From assembly GCF_003667825.1 (NCBI RefSeq), contig NZ_CP033043.1:3350001-3414000 (forward strand): DNA of 64,000 nt, in the 5' to 3' direction. This stretch comes from Metabacillus litoralis. GTDB lineage: Bacteria > Bacillota > Bacilli > Bacillales > Bacillaceae. The position numbers and the translations under genes were made by a program. The notes under the pieces were generated by a model. The model was not told where the DNA came from. It did not search any database and saw only the letters and a program-made list of their open reading frames with translations. How positions within the stretch are numbered: position 1 is the first letter of the stretch; each line of letters begins with the position of its first letter. Shown in pieces: positions 28,025-37,923 of this stretch.

Positions 28025-28029
28025 AAGGC
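28025..28029. repeat. Right target-site duplication
   Basis: AAGGC, the partner of 8625-8629. It lies in the T-rich tail of the ssrA terminator. Confidence 0.85.
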
Positions 28030-28061
28030 AAAATAAAAACCACCAAATATGTATTTGGTGG
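28030..28061 (-). terminator. Terminator of ssrA, trimmed by the transposon
   Basis: Arms CCACCAAATA/TATTTGGTGG (the stem uses the tmRNA 3' CCACCA) are followed on the minus strand by TTTTTATTTTG. The transposon joins immediately after this T-rich tail, so termination is probably preserved. Confidence 0.8.
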
Positions 28062-28692
28062 AGACGGTGGGACATGCTATTCCATGCTTTCGTCATGGCA
28101 CTGACTATATCTTGAACCTTTTTATAGGTCCTTCGGCGTCTTATACGAAAAATAGATTTACCTGAAAGTCAGGCAGATTTTCGTATCCTAGTACTACCAA
28201 ATACTTGGTAGCCTATAAGTCGATACACGGCTGTTGGATTACTCCACATACCGCTCGGCATTGCCCTATCACATTAAGTGACTTAGGTTTCACCGATAAA
28301 GCCGAATTTTCACTTATGTGTTACCACATAAGGCGACTAATACTTAATCGAACCCACGTCCAGACATATCGGCACTTAAGCGTCTACGAGCGTAGTCGAT
28401 ATATTTGCGGTTTCGCTAACTCCTATGCCTATCGACAGGCGTCAGAGCAGCTAGTCTGATTGGTCTCTTCCATCATCCCCAGACGGAGGAATTAGGCGTA
28501 GTCCACTAAGAGTGAGTCCCTTACCCTACCACATGGACGATGGAGGGAGGAACAGCTAAGCAGTTATTAAGCTGCTAAAGCTAAGTTATTGTTAGATTTG
28601 CCAGTTATTATTGGCGTGACGTTTTTACGAAGACGATCCCTTCGGCCCGCAACCTAAGCTCGAACTACCCCTGTCGAATCCGTAACGTCCCC
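28056..28692 (-). ncRNA. ssrA: tmRNA gene interrupted by a group I intron
   Basis: Transfer-messenger RNA, which rescues stalled ribosomes with SmpB. The 5' end (28692) starts GGGGACGTTACGGATTCGAC, and the 3' end reads CCCACCGTCTCCACCA. The 7-bp acceptor stem GGGGACG/CGTCTCC pairs, and CCA is encoded. The tag frame at 28567-28602 encodes GKSNNNLALAA followed by stop, a Bacillus-type proteolysis tag. The gene spans 637 nt instead of about 360, because the T-loop is split. Removing 28073-28346 leaves 363 nt with a normal T-arm GTGGG-TTCGATT-CCCAC. smpB and rnr lie upstream in the usual order. Confidence 0.95.
28073..28346 (-). other. Group I intron in the tmRNA T-loop
   Basis: A 274-nt insertion between T-loop bases (exon ends CGAT at 28347; exon resumes TCCCACC at 28072). 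The 5' splice site forms a P1 helix CGAU-UA/UAGUCG with the required U-G pair at the splice site. The intron ends in G (28073). The P7-like strand AAGATATAGTC lies at 28103-28113 on the minus strand, a P9-like hairpin CCATG/CATGG lies just before the 3' end, and a UCGGUGAAACC core segment lies upstream. No open frame for an endonuclease is present. Group I introns in tmRNA T-loops are known from other bacteria. Splicing must occur for a functional tmRNA. Confidence 0.9.
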
Positions 28693-28839
28693 ATGTAAGC
28701 CGTATATACCAGCTAGGGAATACGGGAAGTTTAAGAAGATCAAGCTTAATTGCTTATTAAGTTTTAAAAAGTAAGTTGACTGTCTTACAAAACTTATTAT
28801 ATCAGACTGGCTAAAAAATGCAATTGTAAGGTTTTCCCA

Positions 28840-29307
28840 CTACATTTTTTGACGTTCTCTAAAGGCACGTTCGATATCACGCTTCGCTTCCTTCTTCTTC
28901 AGATCTTCACGTTTATCGTATTTCTTTTTCCCTTTACCAAGACCGATTAGCACCTTTGCATAACCATTTTTCAAATACATCTTTAAAGGAACAAGGGCAT
29001 AACCTTCTTCTTTGGTTGCACCAATTAGTTTCACAATTTCACGCTTATGAAGTAATAGCTTCCTTTGTCTTAGTGGATCATGATTATAGCGATTTCCTTG
29101 TTCATACGGGCTAACATGCATGTTCAATAGAAATACTTCGCCACGATCAATACGTGCATACGAGTCCTTTAAGTTTACACGTCCATTACGAATTGATTTA
29201 ATTTCCGTACCTTGAAGGACAATGCCAGCTTCAAATGTTTCCTCTATTGAATAGTCATGATTTGCTTTTTTGTTTTGGGCGACTACTTTTCCCATACCTT
29301 TTGGCAT
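28840..29307 (-). CDS. smpB: SmpB, tmRNA-binding protein
   Basis: A 155-residue basic protein that binds the tRNA-like part of tmRNA and brings it to stalled ribosomes. It has the family segments [20 protein letters not shown] and [12 protein letters not shown], and ends with the basic tail [14 protein letters not shown]. The start is set at ATG 29307 because AGGGGAG lies upstream; an extension to 29370 is not supported. It lies between rnr and ssrA, as in B. subtilis. Confidence 0.96.
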   Translation of the reverse strand: MPKGMGKVVAQNKKANHDYSIEETFEAGIVLQGTEIKSIRNGRVNLKDSYARIDRGEVFLLNMHVSPYEQGNRYNHDPLRQRKLLLHKREIVKLIGATKEEGYALVPLKMYLKNGYAKVLIGLGKGKKKYDKREDLKKKEAKRDIERAFRERQKM

Positions 29308-29386
29308 TGTGTTCACTCCCCTCGATCTAGCGATACGTTCTATTTTAGCAAAAAATGGACTGTAACTCAATAAATAGAGCTAAAGA

Positions 29387-29414
29387 GGGACTGACACTTA
29401 GGATTGTCAGTCCC
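29387..29414 (-). terminator. Terminator after rnr
   Basis: Arms GGGACTGACA/TGTCAGTCCC with a 7-nt loop followed by TCTTTA on the minus strand. smpB lies beyond it. Confidence 0.7.
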
Positions 29415-29423
29415 ATCACATCA

Positions 29424-31775
29424 TTAGCGCTTTTTCTTACGTTTTGCTTTTGGTGCATTTTCAAAGTGCTTTTTCTTCTTTTTACGAGGAGGACGTGTAG
29501 ACCATTCGCCATCTTTGTCATTTCCATATGTCTTGCCGTTATTACCGCCGCCACGACCATTGGAATCTTTTCTTCCTTTACCAGCAATGATGACTTTTGG
29601 TTTGTCTTTTTCAGGACGTCTTCTTGTCCCTTTCATACCAACAATTTCGAAATCAATTGCGCGCTCGTCTTTGTTTACATTTACTACGCGTACAGTGATT
29701 TCGTCACCAATTCTATAGACATTACCAGTGCGTTCCCCAATCATCGCATAATGCTGCTCATCATATCGGTAATAATCATCTGTCATATAGCTGACGTGAA
29801 TAAGACCTTCTATTGTATTTGGAAGCTCAACGAACATACCAAAGTTCGTAACAGAACTGATCATACCGTCATATTCTTCACCAATTTTATCAAGCATGTA
29901 CTCTGCTTTTTTCAGTTCATCTGTTTCACGCTCTGCTTCTACAGCTCTTCGTTCCATATTGGAGGATTGTTCGGCGATGACAGGTAAGCTTTCCGCCCAA
30001 TGAGCTCGAGTTTCTTCATCAACTTTTCCTTCTATTAAATATGTGCGGATTAAGCGATGCACAATTAAATCAGGGTAACGACGAATTGGTGATGTAAAGT
30101 GTGTGTAAAACTCCGTAGCCAGTCCAAAGTGACCTAAGCTTTCAGGATCGTACTTCGCCTGCTTCATCGAACGGAGCATGACTGTTGAAATAACTGTTTC
30201 TTCTGGTGTACCCTGTACTTCTTCTAAAATATTTTGCAATGCTCTTGGATGAATTTCATTTCCTGCACCTTTTACTGAGTACCCAAAGTTCGTAATAAAC
30301 TGAAGGAATCGTTGTAATTTTTCAGCATTTGGATCTTCATGAATACGGTAAATAAACGGTACATTCATCCAATGGAAGTGCTCAGCTACTGTTTCATTGG
30401 CAAGTAGCATAAATTCTTCAATTAGACGCTCTGCTACTGAGCGTTCGCGAATTACAACCTCTGTTGGCTTTCCTTCTTTGTCTACAAGAACCTTTGCTTC
30501 TTTAAAATCAAAATCAATAGCGCCACGCTCCATACGCTTTTGGCGCAGAATCGCTGCAAGCTCACCCATTTGTTCAAACATTGGAATAAGGCCTTCATAT
30601 TTTTGGAGAAGCTCTTCATCACGGTCTTCTAATATTTTATTAACATCAGAGTACGTCATACGCTCTGTCGTTTTAATCACACTTTGGAAAATTTCATGTT
30701 TAACAACTGTACCTTTTTCATCGATTTCCATCTCACAAGAAAGTGTTAAACGATCCACTTTAGGATTTAATGAACAAATTCCATTTGATAAACGATGTGG
30801 AATCATTGGAATAACACGGTCAACAAGATACACACTTGTCGCACGATCTAATGCTTCGCGATCAATTGGAGACTTCTCTGTTACATAATGACTAACATCG
30901 GCAATATGAACACCAAGCTTATAGTGGCCATTATCTAATTTTGTCACTGTAACAGCATCATCTAGATCTTTTGCATCGGCACCATCAATTGTCACAATTG
31001 TTTCATTTCTTAAATCACGGCGATCCTTTAGATCTTCTTCTCTAATCGTCTCCGGAACATCATTTGCTTGCTCAAGTGCTTCGACTGGGAATGGGCCAGG
31101 CAGTCCGTGCTTATGAATAACAGATAAAATATCAACACCTGGATCATTTTTATGACCTAGAATGTCAATAACTTCACCTTCTGCACTCATGCGTCCTTCA
31201 GGATATGTTGTTAGTTTTACAACAACCTTATGTCCCTCAACAGCACCCTTTGATGCATTTTTTGGAATGAAAATATCATTGGCGATTTTTTTATCATCAG
31301 GAACAACAAAACCGAAATTTTTGCTTTCCGTATAAGTACCAACAACCTCTGTTATTCCTCGCTCTAAAATACGGACAATCGTTCCTTCTTGTCTTGTCCC
31401 ACCTGTGCTTGCACTGACTCTGACCATAACAACATCACCGTGCATAGCTGTTTTCAATTCAGTAGGCGGAATAAAGATATCATCTAAAGCCGGGTCCTCA
31501 GGGTCAACAAAAGCAAAGCCTTTTGAGTGACCAATTAGCTTTCCTTTAATTAAATTCATTTTTTCTGGCAAGCCATAACGGTTGCTTCTTGTTCTAACAA
31601 CGAGGCCCTGGTCCTCCATGACAACTAATGCTTTTACAAAATCTTTAAACTCTGTTGAATCTTCTATTCCAAATGCTTGTTCAAGCTCTTGAACAGTTAG
31701 GGGCTTATAAGCTTCCTCTTTCATAAATGAAAGCAGTTTATCAATATGTACTTGAATTTCTTGATCCATTTTCAT
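29424..31775 (-). CDS. rnr: Ribonuclease R
   Basis: 3'-5' exoribonuclease of 783 residues that degrades structured RNA and takes part in tmRNA-linked decay. Domains: an N-terminal winged helix (about 1-65), cold-shock domains, the RNB catalytic domain with [17 protein letters not shown] as the Mg-binding segment, an S1 domain near 630-715 ([19 protein letters not shown]), and a Lys-rich tail. The usual length in Bacillus is about 780. Its position beside smpB-ssrA is conserved. RBS AGGAGG lies before the ATG. Confidence 0.97.
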   Translation of the reverse strand: MKMDQEIQVHIDKLLSFMKEEAYKPLTVQELEQAFGIEDSTEFKDFVKALVVMEDQGLVVRTRSNRYGLPEKMNLIKGKLIGHSKGFAFVDPEDPALDDIFIPPTELKTAMHGDVVMVRVSASTGGTRQEGTIVRILERGITEVVGTYTESKNFGFVVPDDKKIANDIFIPKNASKGAVEGHKVVVKLTTYPEGRMSAEGEVIDILGHKNDPGVDILSVIHKHGLPGPFPVEALEQANDVPETIREEDLKDRRDLRNETIVTIDGADAKDLDDAVTVTKLDNGHYKLGVHIADVSHYVTEKSPIDREALDRATSVYLVDRVIPMIPHRLSNGICSLNPKVDRLTLSCEMEIDEKGTVVKHEIFQSVIKTTERMTYSDVNKILEDRDEELLQKYEGLIPMFEQMGELAAILRQKRMERGAIDFDFKEAKVLVDKEGKPTEVVIRERSVAERLIEEFMLLANETVAEHFHWMNVPFIYRIHEDPNAEKLQRFLQFITNFGYSVKGAGNEIHPRALQNILEEVQGTPEETVISTVMLRSMKQAKYDPESLGHFGLATEFYTHFTSPIRRYPDLIVHRLIRTYLIEGKVDEETRAHWAESLPVIAEQSSNMERRAVEAERETDELKKAEYMLDKIGEEYDGMISSVTNFGMFVELPNTIEGLIHVSYMTDDYYRYDEQHYAMIGERTGNVYRIGDEITVRVVNVNKDERAIDFEIVGMKGTRRRPEKDKPKVIIAGKGRKDSNGRGGGNNGKTYGNDKDGEWSTRPPRKKKKKHFENAPKAKRKKKR

Positions 31776-31801
31776 CCTCCTTTTCTCGTTCTAAAAAAAC
31801 C

Positions 31802-32542
31802 TTACCAATCAAGGCTTTCTAAAAATTGATACACATCCTCATGGAGTTGATCACGTTCTTTATCAAGTGTTAACACATGTCCAGATTCCTCGTACCACTT
31901 TATTTGTTTATGATCATTTTCTACTTCATTGTAGATAATATTTGCACTGTCCGTGTTAATCATATGATCATGTCTACCTTGTGCCACAAACGTTGGTGAA
32001 TAGATCATATCTACATTATTTCGGACATCTGCAATTAACTCTTGTAAGGCTTTTAGTGTATTCATTGGAGTCTTCTCAAACTCCTTCATCTCCTCTTCTA
32101 TTTCCTCAGGAGACTTCCCTTCAAACTTTTTATAATTTCTCGCATATTCGAGAACTCCTTGGTACATAACTTCCTCACTTTTAATGTACATTGGCGCACA
32201 CATTGGGATAATTCCCTTTACAGGTAAAGTGTAACCCAATTTTAATGAGAAAACTCCACCAAGTGATAATCCCCCAACAGCTATGTCCTCAAATCCCATG
32301 CTTTTCAGATGCTCATACCCTTCTTGTACATCCTTCCACCAATCTTCAGGACCTGTATGAACGAGCTCTTCTGGCGGTACACCGTGGCCTTTATATTGTG
32401 GCGCATGACATGTATAGCCTTTTTCACTAAGAAAGCGTGCAAGCATTCGAACATCCGCTGTGTTCCCTGTAAATCCATGTAATAATAAAACAGCTCGATC
32501 GCCGCCTTCAAATGTAAACGGCTTTGGCAAAACTCTTTTCAT
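31802..32542 (-). CDS. Carboxylesterase of the YvaK/Est30 type
   Basis: Alpha/beta-hydrolase of 246 residues. The nucleophile elbow GGLSLGG lies near residue 93, the catalytic Asp in QGRHDHMI and the His in ESGHVLTLD. It matches thermostable carboxylesterases of Bacillus, with YvaK the B. subtilis relative. Physiological substrate unknown. It lies between rnr and secG, as in B. subtilis; ribosome site AAGGAG. Confidence 0.9.
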   Translation of the reverse strand: MKRVLPKPFTFEGGDRAVLLLHGFTGNTADVRMLARFLSEKGYTCHAPQYKGHGVPPEELVHTGPEDWWKDVQEGYEHLKSMGFEDIAVGGLSLGGVFSLKLGYTLPVKGIIPMCAPMYIKSEEVMYQGVLEYARNYKKFEGKSPEEIEEEMKEFEKTPMNTLKALQELIADVRNNVDMIYSPTFVAQGRHDHMINTDSANIIYNEVENDHKQIKWYEESGHVLTLDKERDQLHEDVYQFLESLDW

Positions 32543-32709
32543 TCTTACTAACTCCTTACTATCTTTTATTTAGTTTATCCCAAAATTACCATCAGTATTA
32601 CTAAACAACTAACATCAAGCTATGTATTCTTTATACTTCTATTTAATCAAACACGTTCGGCCTTGAACAATTCTTATGCTTAGTGAGCTTTTTTCTTCAG
32701 CCCCAAACA

Positions 32710-32737
32710 AAAAAGAGCCTGTTTCTACAGACCCTTT
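32710..32737 (-). terminator. Terminator after secG
   Basis: Imperfect arms AGGGTCTG/CAGGCTCT with a 6-nt loop, followed by TTTTTTG on the minus strand. Confidence 0.7.
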
Positions 32738-32746
32738 ACTTATTAT

Positions 32747-32980
32747 TTATTGAACAACATATGCCACTAAAACAGTTAAAACAAAGAATAAAACAGATAG
32801 TACGATTGTAATACGGTGTAAAACTAAGTCAAGTCCACGAGCTTTTTGTTTTCCAAAAAGCTGCTCAGCTCCACCAGAGATTGCCCCTGATAACCCTGCG
32901 CTTTTACCAGATTGTAATAATACAACTGTAATTAAAGCAACTGAAACGATAACAAGTAGAATAATTAATGCTGTATGCAT
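32747..32980 (-). CDS. secG: SecG, protein translocase subunit
   Basis: A 77-residue membrane protein with two helices ([20 protein letters not shown] and [16 protein letters not shown]) separated by a Gly-rich cytoplasmic loop ([15 protein letters not shown]). It is a subunit of SecYEG, aiding membrane cycling of SecA. AGGAGG lies before the ATG. The flank 32981-33190 holds nothing else recognised. Confidence 0.95.
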   Translation of the reverse strand: MHTALIILLVIVSVALITVVLLQSGKSAGLSGAISGGAEQLFGKQKARGLDLVLHRITIVLSVLFFVLTVLVAYVVQ

Positions 32981-33190
32981 GAGTTGACACCTCCTGAAAT
33001 GCGCACAAATAGATAGTTTAAATGTACCATACTTCTTTTTGATTCACAATAAAACATTCAATTAATTCGATTGGATAAAAAACTGAGACTGTTTGTAGTA
33101 ATCGTAATAGAATATTTTTCTAATATGAAATAAAATAAGCTCGAATATTGACACTGATTTTAAGTGACTTATTCGGGTTTATAATTTACA

Positions 33191-34270
33191 TTACACGTAG
33201 GCTAACTGTTTAATCCCATCAGTAGTATTTTGATTGATTTTCAAATGAATAAATACTTGTTCCCCTACTGAAAATCCTTTACTAATATCTTGATGTATCA
33301 CCCATTGCTCCTCTTCTTTAATTGTTACTGTGTAGTGAATTTCTTTACCTTGATATTGCACGCTTGTGACAATACCCTCTAGACCACCTTCATTTAACGA
33401 AATCTCAAGTTGCTCCGGACGCGCTGGAAAAATGCCTTTATTCTTTAATTCTGAGGTTACATCGGTATTTCCCCATTTTATTGTAGGATCATCTAATGGA
33501 TAAAATGTATTCCCTTCCCACTTCCCTTGGATCAAGTTCGCTTTACCAACAAAGGAGGCTACAAATGTTGATGTTGGGTAGCTATAAATTTCTTTTGGTG
33601 TTCCTACTTGTTCAATCCTCCCCTTGTTCATGACAACGATTCTATCAGCCATTGCCAAAGCTTCACTTTGATCATGAGTCACATATACAATTGAAGCTTT
33701 TGTTAGTTGATGCAGCTGTTTTATTTCCTTTCGCATAGACATTCGTAACTCAGCATCTAAACTACTTAATGGTTCATCCATCAAAAGTAATGCGGGTTTT
33801 GGTGCAATAGCCCTCGCCAAGGCAACCCTTTGCTTTTGTCCACCTGAGAGTTCATTTGGCATCCGATCTCCTAAATGAAGCAAATCTACCATTTTTAATA
33901 CCTCATCCACTCTCGAATCAATGTTTATTTTAAGATCTTCACTTAAGAACTGTTGATGCTTTAAAGGAAAACGAATGTGATCTTTTACATTCATATGAGG
34001 CCATAAAGCAAAAGATTGAAAAACCATTCCAATATTACGCTTTTCAGGGGGCAAGAAAAATTTCGTAGTTGCTAATTCCTGCTTATCTATTAATATTTCA
34101 CCTGATGTTGGAGAATCAAATCCCGCTAATAATCGTAATAAGGTTGTTTTCCCACAACCAGAAGGACCCAAAATGGCAACAAACTCTCCCGAATTAATTT
34201 CTAGGTTAATATCATGTAGTGCCTTAAACGAACCAAACTTTTTCATTAAATTTCTAATTTGAGTACTCAT
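33191..34270 (-). CDS. ABC transporter ATP-binding protein (Fbp/Pot type)
   Basis: A 359-residue ATPase. Walker A is GPSGCGKTT, the signature LSGGQKQRVALARA and Walker B LLLMDEP, all in the first 240 residues. A C-terminal TOBE-like extension (240-359) is usual for this subfamily. It is the last gene of a six-gene operon. Its start overlaps the permease gene by 17 nt (in ATGAGT). It should energise import of the ligand of the lipoprotein at 36077-37120, whose identity is unknown. Confidence 0.92.
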   Translation of the reverse strand: MSTQIRNLMKKFGSFKALHDINLEINSGEFVAILGPSGCGKTTLLRLLAGFDSPTSGEILIDKQELATTKFFLPPEKRNIGMVFQSFALWPHMNVKDHIRFPLKHQQFLSEDLKINIDSRVDEVLKMVDLLHLGDRMPNELSGGQKQRVALARAIAPKPALLLMDEPLSSLDAELRMSMRKEIKQLHQLTKASIVYVTHDQSEALAMADRIVVMNKGRIEQVGTPKEIYSYPTSTFVASFVGKANLIQGKWEGNTFYPLDDPTIKWGNTDVTSELKNKGIFPARPEQLEISLNEGGLEGIVTSVQYQGKEIHYTVTIKEEEQWVIHQDISKGFSVGEQVFIHLKINQNTTDGIKQLAYV

Positions 34271-35969
34271 TATGCAACACCTTTCGATTCCATCGTTTCT
34301 GTAAGAAATGGAGTATGAAGAAGGTTAACAAGATTAATAGAACAACAATACAAGAAAATGCTGTTGAGTAAGTCGAATAACCCGCTTGTTCAAAGTTAAA
34401 AATAACTAGACCTATAGTCTCGGTTCCACTAGACCATAACAATGATGAAACAGTGAGCTCAGTTAGTGCCGATAAAAAGACAAACAATGCACCACTTAAA
34501 ACACCAGGGATGATGAGAGGAAGTAAAATTTGCTTCCATTTAAAATAACCATTCGAGCCACTCACTCTTGCGGCTTCTTCAATGGAAGGATCCACTTGCA
34601 TAAACGCTGTCATGCTTCCCCGTATTTGTAAAACAAGAAAACGAGTGATATAAGCAATTAACAAAATAATAATGGATCCGTAGATACCGGGATTCCAACC
34701 TGGAATAGGTTCCATCCAAGCAAAAATCATAGCCAGAGCTAGCACCGTACCTGGTAATGCATAAGGAATCCCGATGATCAACTCTATACTCTTGTTTAAA
34801 AATGTAGGTTTTTTTGTTCTAACGTATGCGATACATGTACCTACTACAGCACAAAAACACGTAGTAATAAGTGCTAACTTGGTACTATTTATTAAAGAAG
34901 TGGTTGCTTTTTGATTTTCCAATAATACAAATTGATAATTTTTAAAACTTATGTTGTCTATAACAAACGGTAAACCATATGCTTTTATAAGAGAAGCTGT
35001 TAGCATAGAAACAAATGGAACCAATGTTGTCATAAGTAAGAAAGCCCATAAAAACACTTCTAGAGTTAAACGTTTTTTCTTATTTAAAAAATATCGTGGT
35101 TCTTTATCTTCAACTGTTGTTTCTATCGTTTTAGATTTTTTTAGTAGAATCCACTGTAGATAAGTACCTAGTAAAGCAATTAATCCTAAAATAACTGATA
35201 ATGTTGCTGCCCGTTCAAATGAATTAGGTCCCATGCCAACAATTTGTTCATAAATATATGTACTAAGCACTCTAATATTTCCTGGAATACCAAGAAATGC
35301 AGGTATTCCAAAGTTATCAAGGCTTGCAATAAAAGCTAAAAATCCGCCACTAGCTATACCAGGTAATGCAAGTGGTAAAGTTATTTTCTTAAAAGATTGC
35401 CACTTACTAGAACCTGAAACCCTTGCTGCATATTCAAGATCACGAGGAATTTTCCTAAAAACCCCTACAGTTAATAAATAAACAAGTGGATAATTTGTTA
35501 ACCCCATAACTAGAATAATTCCTAGTATGCTATACATATTTATTGGCTCAATTGATCCTGGAAATATAGATAGGAATTTTGCTAGAAAACCATTTTTACT
35601 CATAAATTGAGTCCATGCTAATGTTGTAATGTAAGAAGGTATAATAAAGGGTAAAAAGATGAATAATTGGATGATATTTTTATTTCTAATGTTGGTATAA
35701 GCAACGATCCAAGCTGTGAAGATTCCTAAAACAATAGCTATGAATGAAGAACCTAATACAATATAAACCGTATTTTTCACTGTCGTCCATGTTGTTTGAT
35801 CTTGGAGGACCGACGTATAATTGCTTATTGTAAAGCCGTTATCAGAAGAGAGGCTTAAAAAGAATAGCCTAAATATAGGCATAACAAAAAAAATAACGAT
35901 AAATAATAAACCGATTAAGAACCAATGTTTATTATTCACATGTATCCTGCTAAAAACACTTTGCCACAT
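34254..35969 (-). CDS. ABC transporter permease with two fused membrane domains (FbpB type)
   Basis: A 571-residue inner-membrane protein with about 12 hydrophobic segments. Two EAA-type loops are visible: EYAARVSGSSKWQSFKKITL (residues near 182-200) and EEAARVSGSNGYFKWKQILL (near 465-485). Such fused permeases serve Fe3+ or 2-aminoethylphosphonate-type importers. It is preceded by a hairpin (36019-36063) after the lipoprotein gene, which probably tunes its expression. Confidence 0.9.
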   Translation of the reverse strand: MWQSVFSRIHVNNKHWFLIGLLFIVIFFVMPIFRLFFLSLSSDNGFTISNYTSVLQDQTTWTTVKNTVYIVLGSSFIAIVLGIFTAWIVAYTNIRNKNIIQLFIFLPFIIPSYITTLAWTQFMSKNGFLAKFLSIFPGSIEPINMYSILGIILVMGLTNYPLVYLLTVGVFRKIPRDLEYAARVSGSSKWQSFKKITLPLALPGIASGGFLAFIASLDNFGIPAFLGIPGNIRVLSTYIYEQIVGMGPNSFERAATLSVILGLIALLGTYLQWILLKKSKTIETTVEDKEPRYFLNKKKRLTLEVFLWAFLLMTTLVPFVSMLTASLIKAYGLPFVIDNISFKNYQFVLLENQKATTSLINSTKLALITTCFCAVVGTCIAYVRTKKPTFLNKSIELIIGIPYALPGTVLALAMIFAWMEPIPGWNPGIYGSIIILLIAYITRFLVLQIRGSMTAFMQVDPSIEEAARVSGSNGYFKWKQILLPLIIPGVLSGALFVFLSALTELTVSSLLWSSGTETIGLVIFNFEQAGYSTYSTAFSCIVVLLILLTFFILHFLQKRWNRKVLHNEYSN

Positions 35970-36018
35970 TCTTGATTTCTCTCCTTACATTTTATTGCCT
36001 AGTTTCGGCATTAAGGAC

Positions 36019-36063
36019 AAATAAGGCTAGCTCATGAAATTGGAGCTTTGAGTAGCCTTATTT
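36019..36063 (-). terminator. Partial terminator or attenuator between binding protein and permease
   Basis: Arms AAATAAGGCTA/TAGCCTTATTT with an extended loop and no long T run. Such hairpins after binding-protein genes usually stabilise the upstream mRNA while allowing read-through. Confidence 0.6.
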
Positions 36064-36076
36064 GTATTAAAACTTT

Positions 36077-37120
36077 TTATTGACCAAAAATTGATTCAAA
36101 TTCTTTTTTATCTTCTTCTCTTGATTGATATAATTCATTGATATCAGCATCTAACACTTTCATATCTTCAATACTTTTTAACCCTTCAGGGGCTTCAATA
36201 CCTTTACGAATTGGTGTATACCCTAACTCCGCAGCTAGATTTTGACCTTCTTCTGACAGAACAAAATCAACAAACGCCTTTGCTGCAGCTTCATTCTCAA
36301 CATCTTTCATAATACCGATTGGTTCAGTAATAACTGGTACTCCTTCACTTGGATAAACAAGTTCAACTGGTGATCCTTCAGCAGCTGCACGTGCAACAAT
36401 AAAATCCACAACCATTCCATATGATTTTTCTCCATCTGCTACTGCTTTAAGAACAGCACCATTTCCTTGTGTGATGGTTGTTTCATTAGCTTTTAAACTT
36501 TCATAAAAACCCCATCCAAACTCATCATTTCTTGTTAAAACACCAAGATTATAAGCTGCAGCCCCAGAGTAAAATGGACTTGGCATAATCGTTTGTCCCT
36601 TAGAGCTCTCCTCAGTTAACACATTCCATGAATCTGGCATTTCAGTTACGTTCGTAGTATTTACTACTAATGCTGTGGCCATTACCTTGGTACCTGCATA
36701 CATCCCATCAGCATCAACTAAATTGGCAGGAATCTCACTTAATTCCTCTGACTTATATTCAAGTAACATATCTTCTTCTTTTAGGTCTTCAAATGTGACA
36801 GAATCAGCTACAAGCAATACATCAGCCTGAACATCCCCAGCTTCTTTCTCTGCCTTAATTTTACTAATCACTTCTTCGGTACCTGAACGATATGTTTGCA
36901 CATTTACCTCTGGATATTTCTCTTTAAATGCATCTACCAGCTTCTGTGCATCTTCATCTGGTTGTGACGTATAAAAAGATAAATCTCCTTCAATCGCTGT
37001 TTCTGTTGTTTCCCCATTGCTTTCAGTATTATCACTGTTACTGCTACTTTCCTCACTTCCACAAGCTACAAGTGCAAGTGATAAGAGTGACATTAGAAAT
37101 CCCGTTTTCAATTTTTTCAT
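36077..37120 (-). CDS. ABC transporter substrate-binding lipoprotein (SBP_bac_6 type)
   Basis: A 347-residue lipoprotein with a signal ending in the lipobox LVAC, then an acidic linker. The mature part starts GDLSFYTSQPDEDAQKLVDA, as in Fe3+/phosphonate-type binding proteins. Motifs NTTNVTEMPDSWNVL and PSPFYSGAAAYNLGVL are typical of the AfuA/PhnS class. No pair of tyrosines for iron is obvious, so the ligand is not fixed. Its neighbours (PHP phosphoesterase, SurE) favour an organophosphorus ligand. Confidence 0.88.
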   Translation of the reverse strand: MKKLKTGFLMSLLSLALVACGSEESSSNSDNTESNGETTETAIEGDLSFYTSQPDEDAQKLVDAFKEKYPEVNVQTYRSGTEEVISKIKAEKEAGDVQADVLLVADSVTFEDLKEEDMLLEYKSEELSEIPANLVDADGMYAGTKVMATALVVNTTNVTEMPDSWNVLTEESSKGQTIMPSPFYSGAAAYNLGVLTRNDEFGWGFYESLKANETTITQGNGAVLKAVADGEKSYGMVVDFIVARAAAEGSPVELVYPSEGVPVITEPIGIMKDVENEAAAKAFVDFVLSEEGQNLAAELGYTPIRKGIEAPEGLKSIEDMKVLDADINELYQSREEDKKEFESIFGQ

Positions 37121-37134
37121 TGTTATTTTCCTCC

Positions 37135-37923
37135 TTATGAATGCTGTTTATATTTAAAACTTTTAAACCATCGTTCAATTTGTTCAATTTTTCTTTTTTC
37201 GTATGTTTTGATTGTTATAGGTGAAATAGTGACAAAACCTTGCTTTAATTTTCCATAGTCGTTTGTCTCTGGTGGATATGGTATCGATACTAGCTCATCT
37301 TTAAGCCAATAATAAACTTGTCCATGCGGATCATTTAATCCCACATAGCGATATCTTGATAATTCCATATCTAGAGGTACAATACTAACTCCTTCACATA
37401 GCTCTTTAGGAATATTCGGTAGATTTATGTTAAGAAAAACACCTTTAGGTATTTTATTTTGAAGAATAACTTCTACAACCTCATAAAATAAGCTTTTAAC
37501 TTGTCCTGCTTTTATTGTTGTATCATGAAAAGCATCTAATGAGACAGCTATAGATGGGACTTGATACAATGAAGATTCCGCAGCACCAGCTATGGTTCCT
37601 GAATAGTAAAGGTCTCTTCCTAAATTTGGCCCCATATTAATGCCTGAAAAGACAAAATCTGGAGTATCTTTTAATAACACTTCTAACGCAAGCTTGACAC
37701 AATCTGCCGTTGTTCCATTTACTGCCCAAGACCCTTTCGTGCCTGGGAAATTCCCTACTTTTTTTGCCTTTAATGGTTGTCTTAACGTAATAGAATGACT
37801 TATTGCACTCCGCTCCTGATCAGGACAGACAACATACACATCTCCAAAATGCTGAAGAACCTCAACCATTATTTCAACACCTGGTGCAAATACTCCATCA
37901 TCATTTGTAACTAATATTTTCAC
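37135..37923 (-). CDS. surE: SurE, 5'/3'-nucleotidase
   Basis: A 262-residue phosphatase for nucleoside monophosphates. The metal-binding NDDG motif lies at residues 7-10 (MKILVTNDDGVFAPG). The middle carries SGINMGPNLGRDLYYSGTIAGA, the metal site and substrate loop. The start is GTG 37923 with GGAGG 6 bases upstream, overlapping the TIM-barrel gene by 23 nt. surE is unusual in Bacillus and here is part of a transport operon. Confidence 0.93.
   Translation of the reverse strand: MKILVTNDDGVFAPGVEIMVEVLQHFGDVYVVCPDQERSAISHSITLRQPLKAKKVGNFPGTKGSWAVNGTTADCVKLALEVLLKDTPDFVFSGINMGPNLGRDLYYSGTIAGAAESSLYQVPSIAVSLDAFHDTTIKAGQVKSLFYEVVEVILQNKIPKGVFLNINLPNIPKELCEGVSIVPLDMELSRYRYVGLNDPHGQVYYWLKDELVSIPYPPETNDYGKLKQGFVTISPITIKTYEKRKIEQIERWFKSFKYKQHS

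Noticed and set aside
28205..28459. 84-codon plus-strand frame inside ssrA
   Set aside because: It lies antisense to tmRNA and its intron, with no ribosome site.
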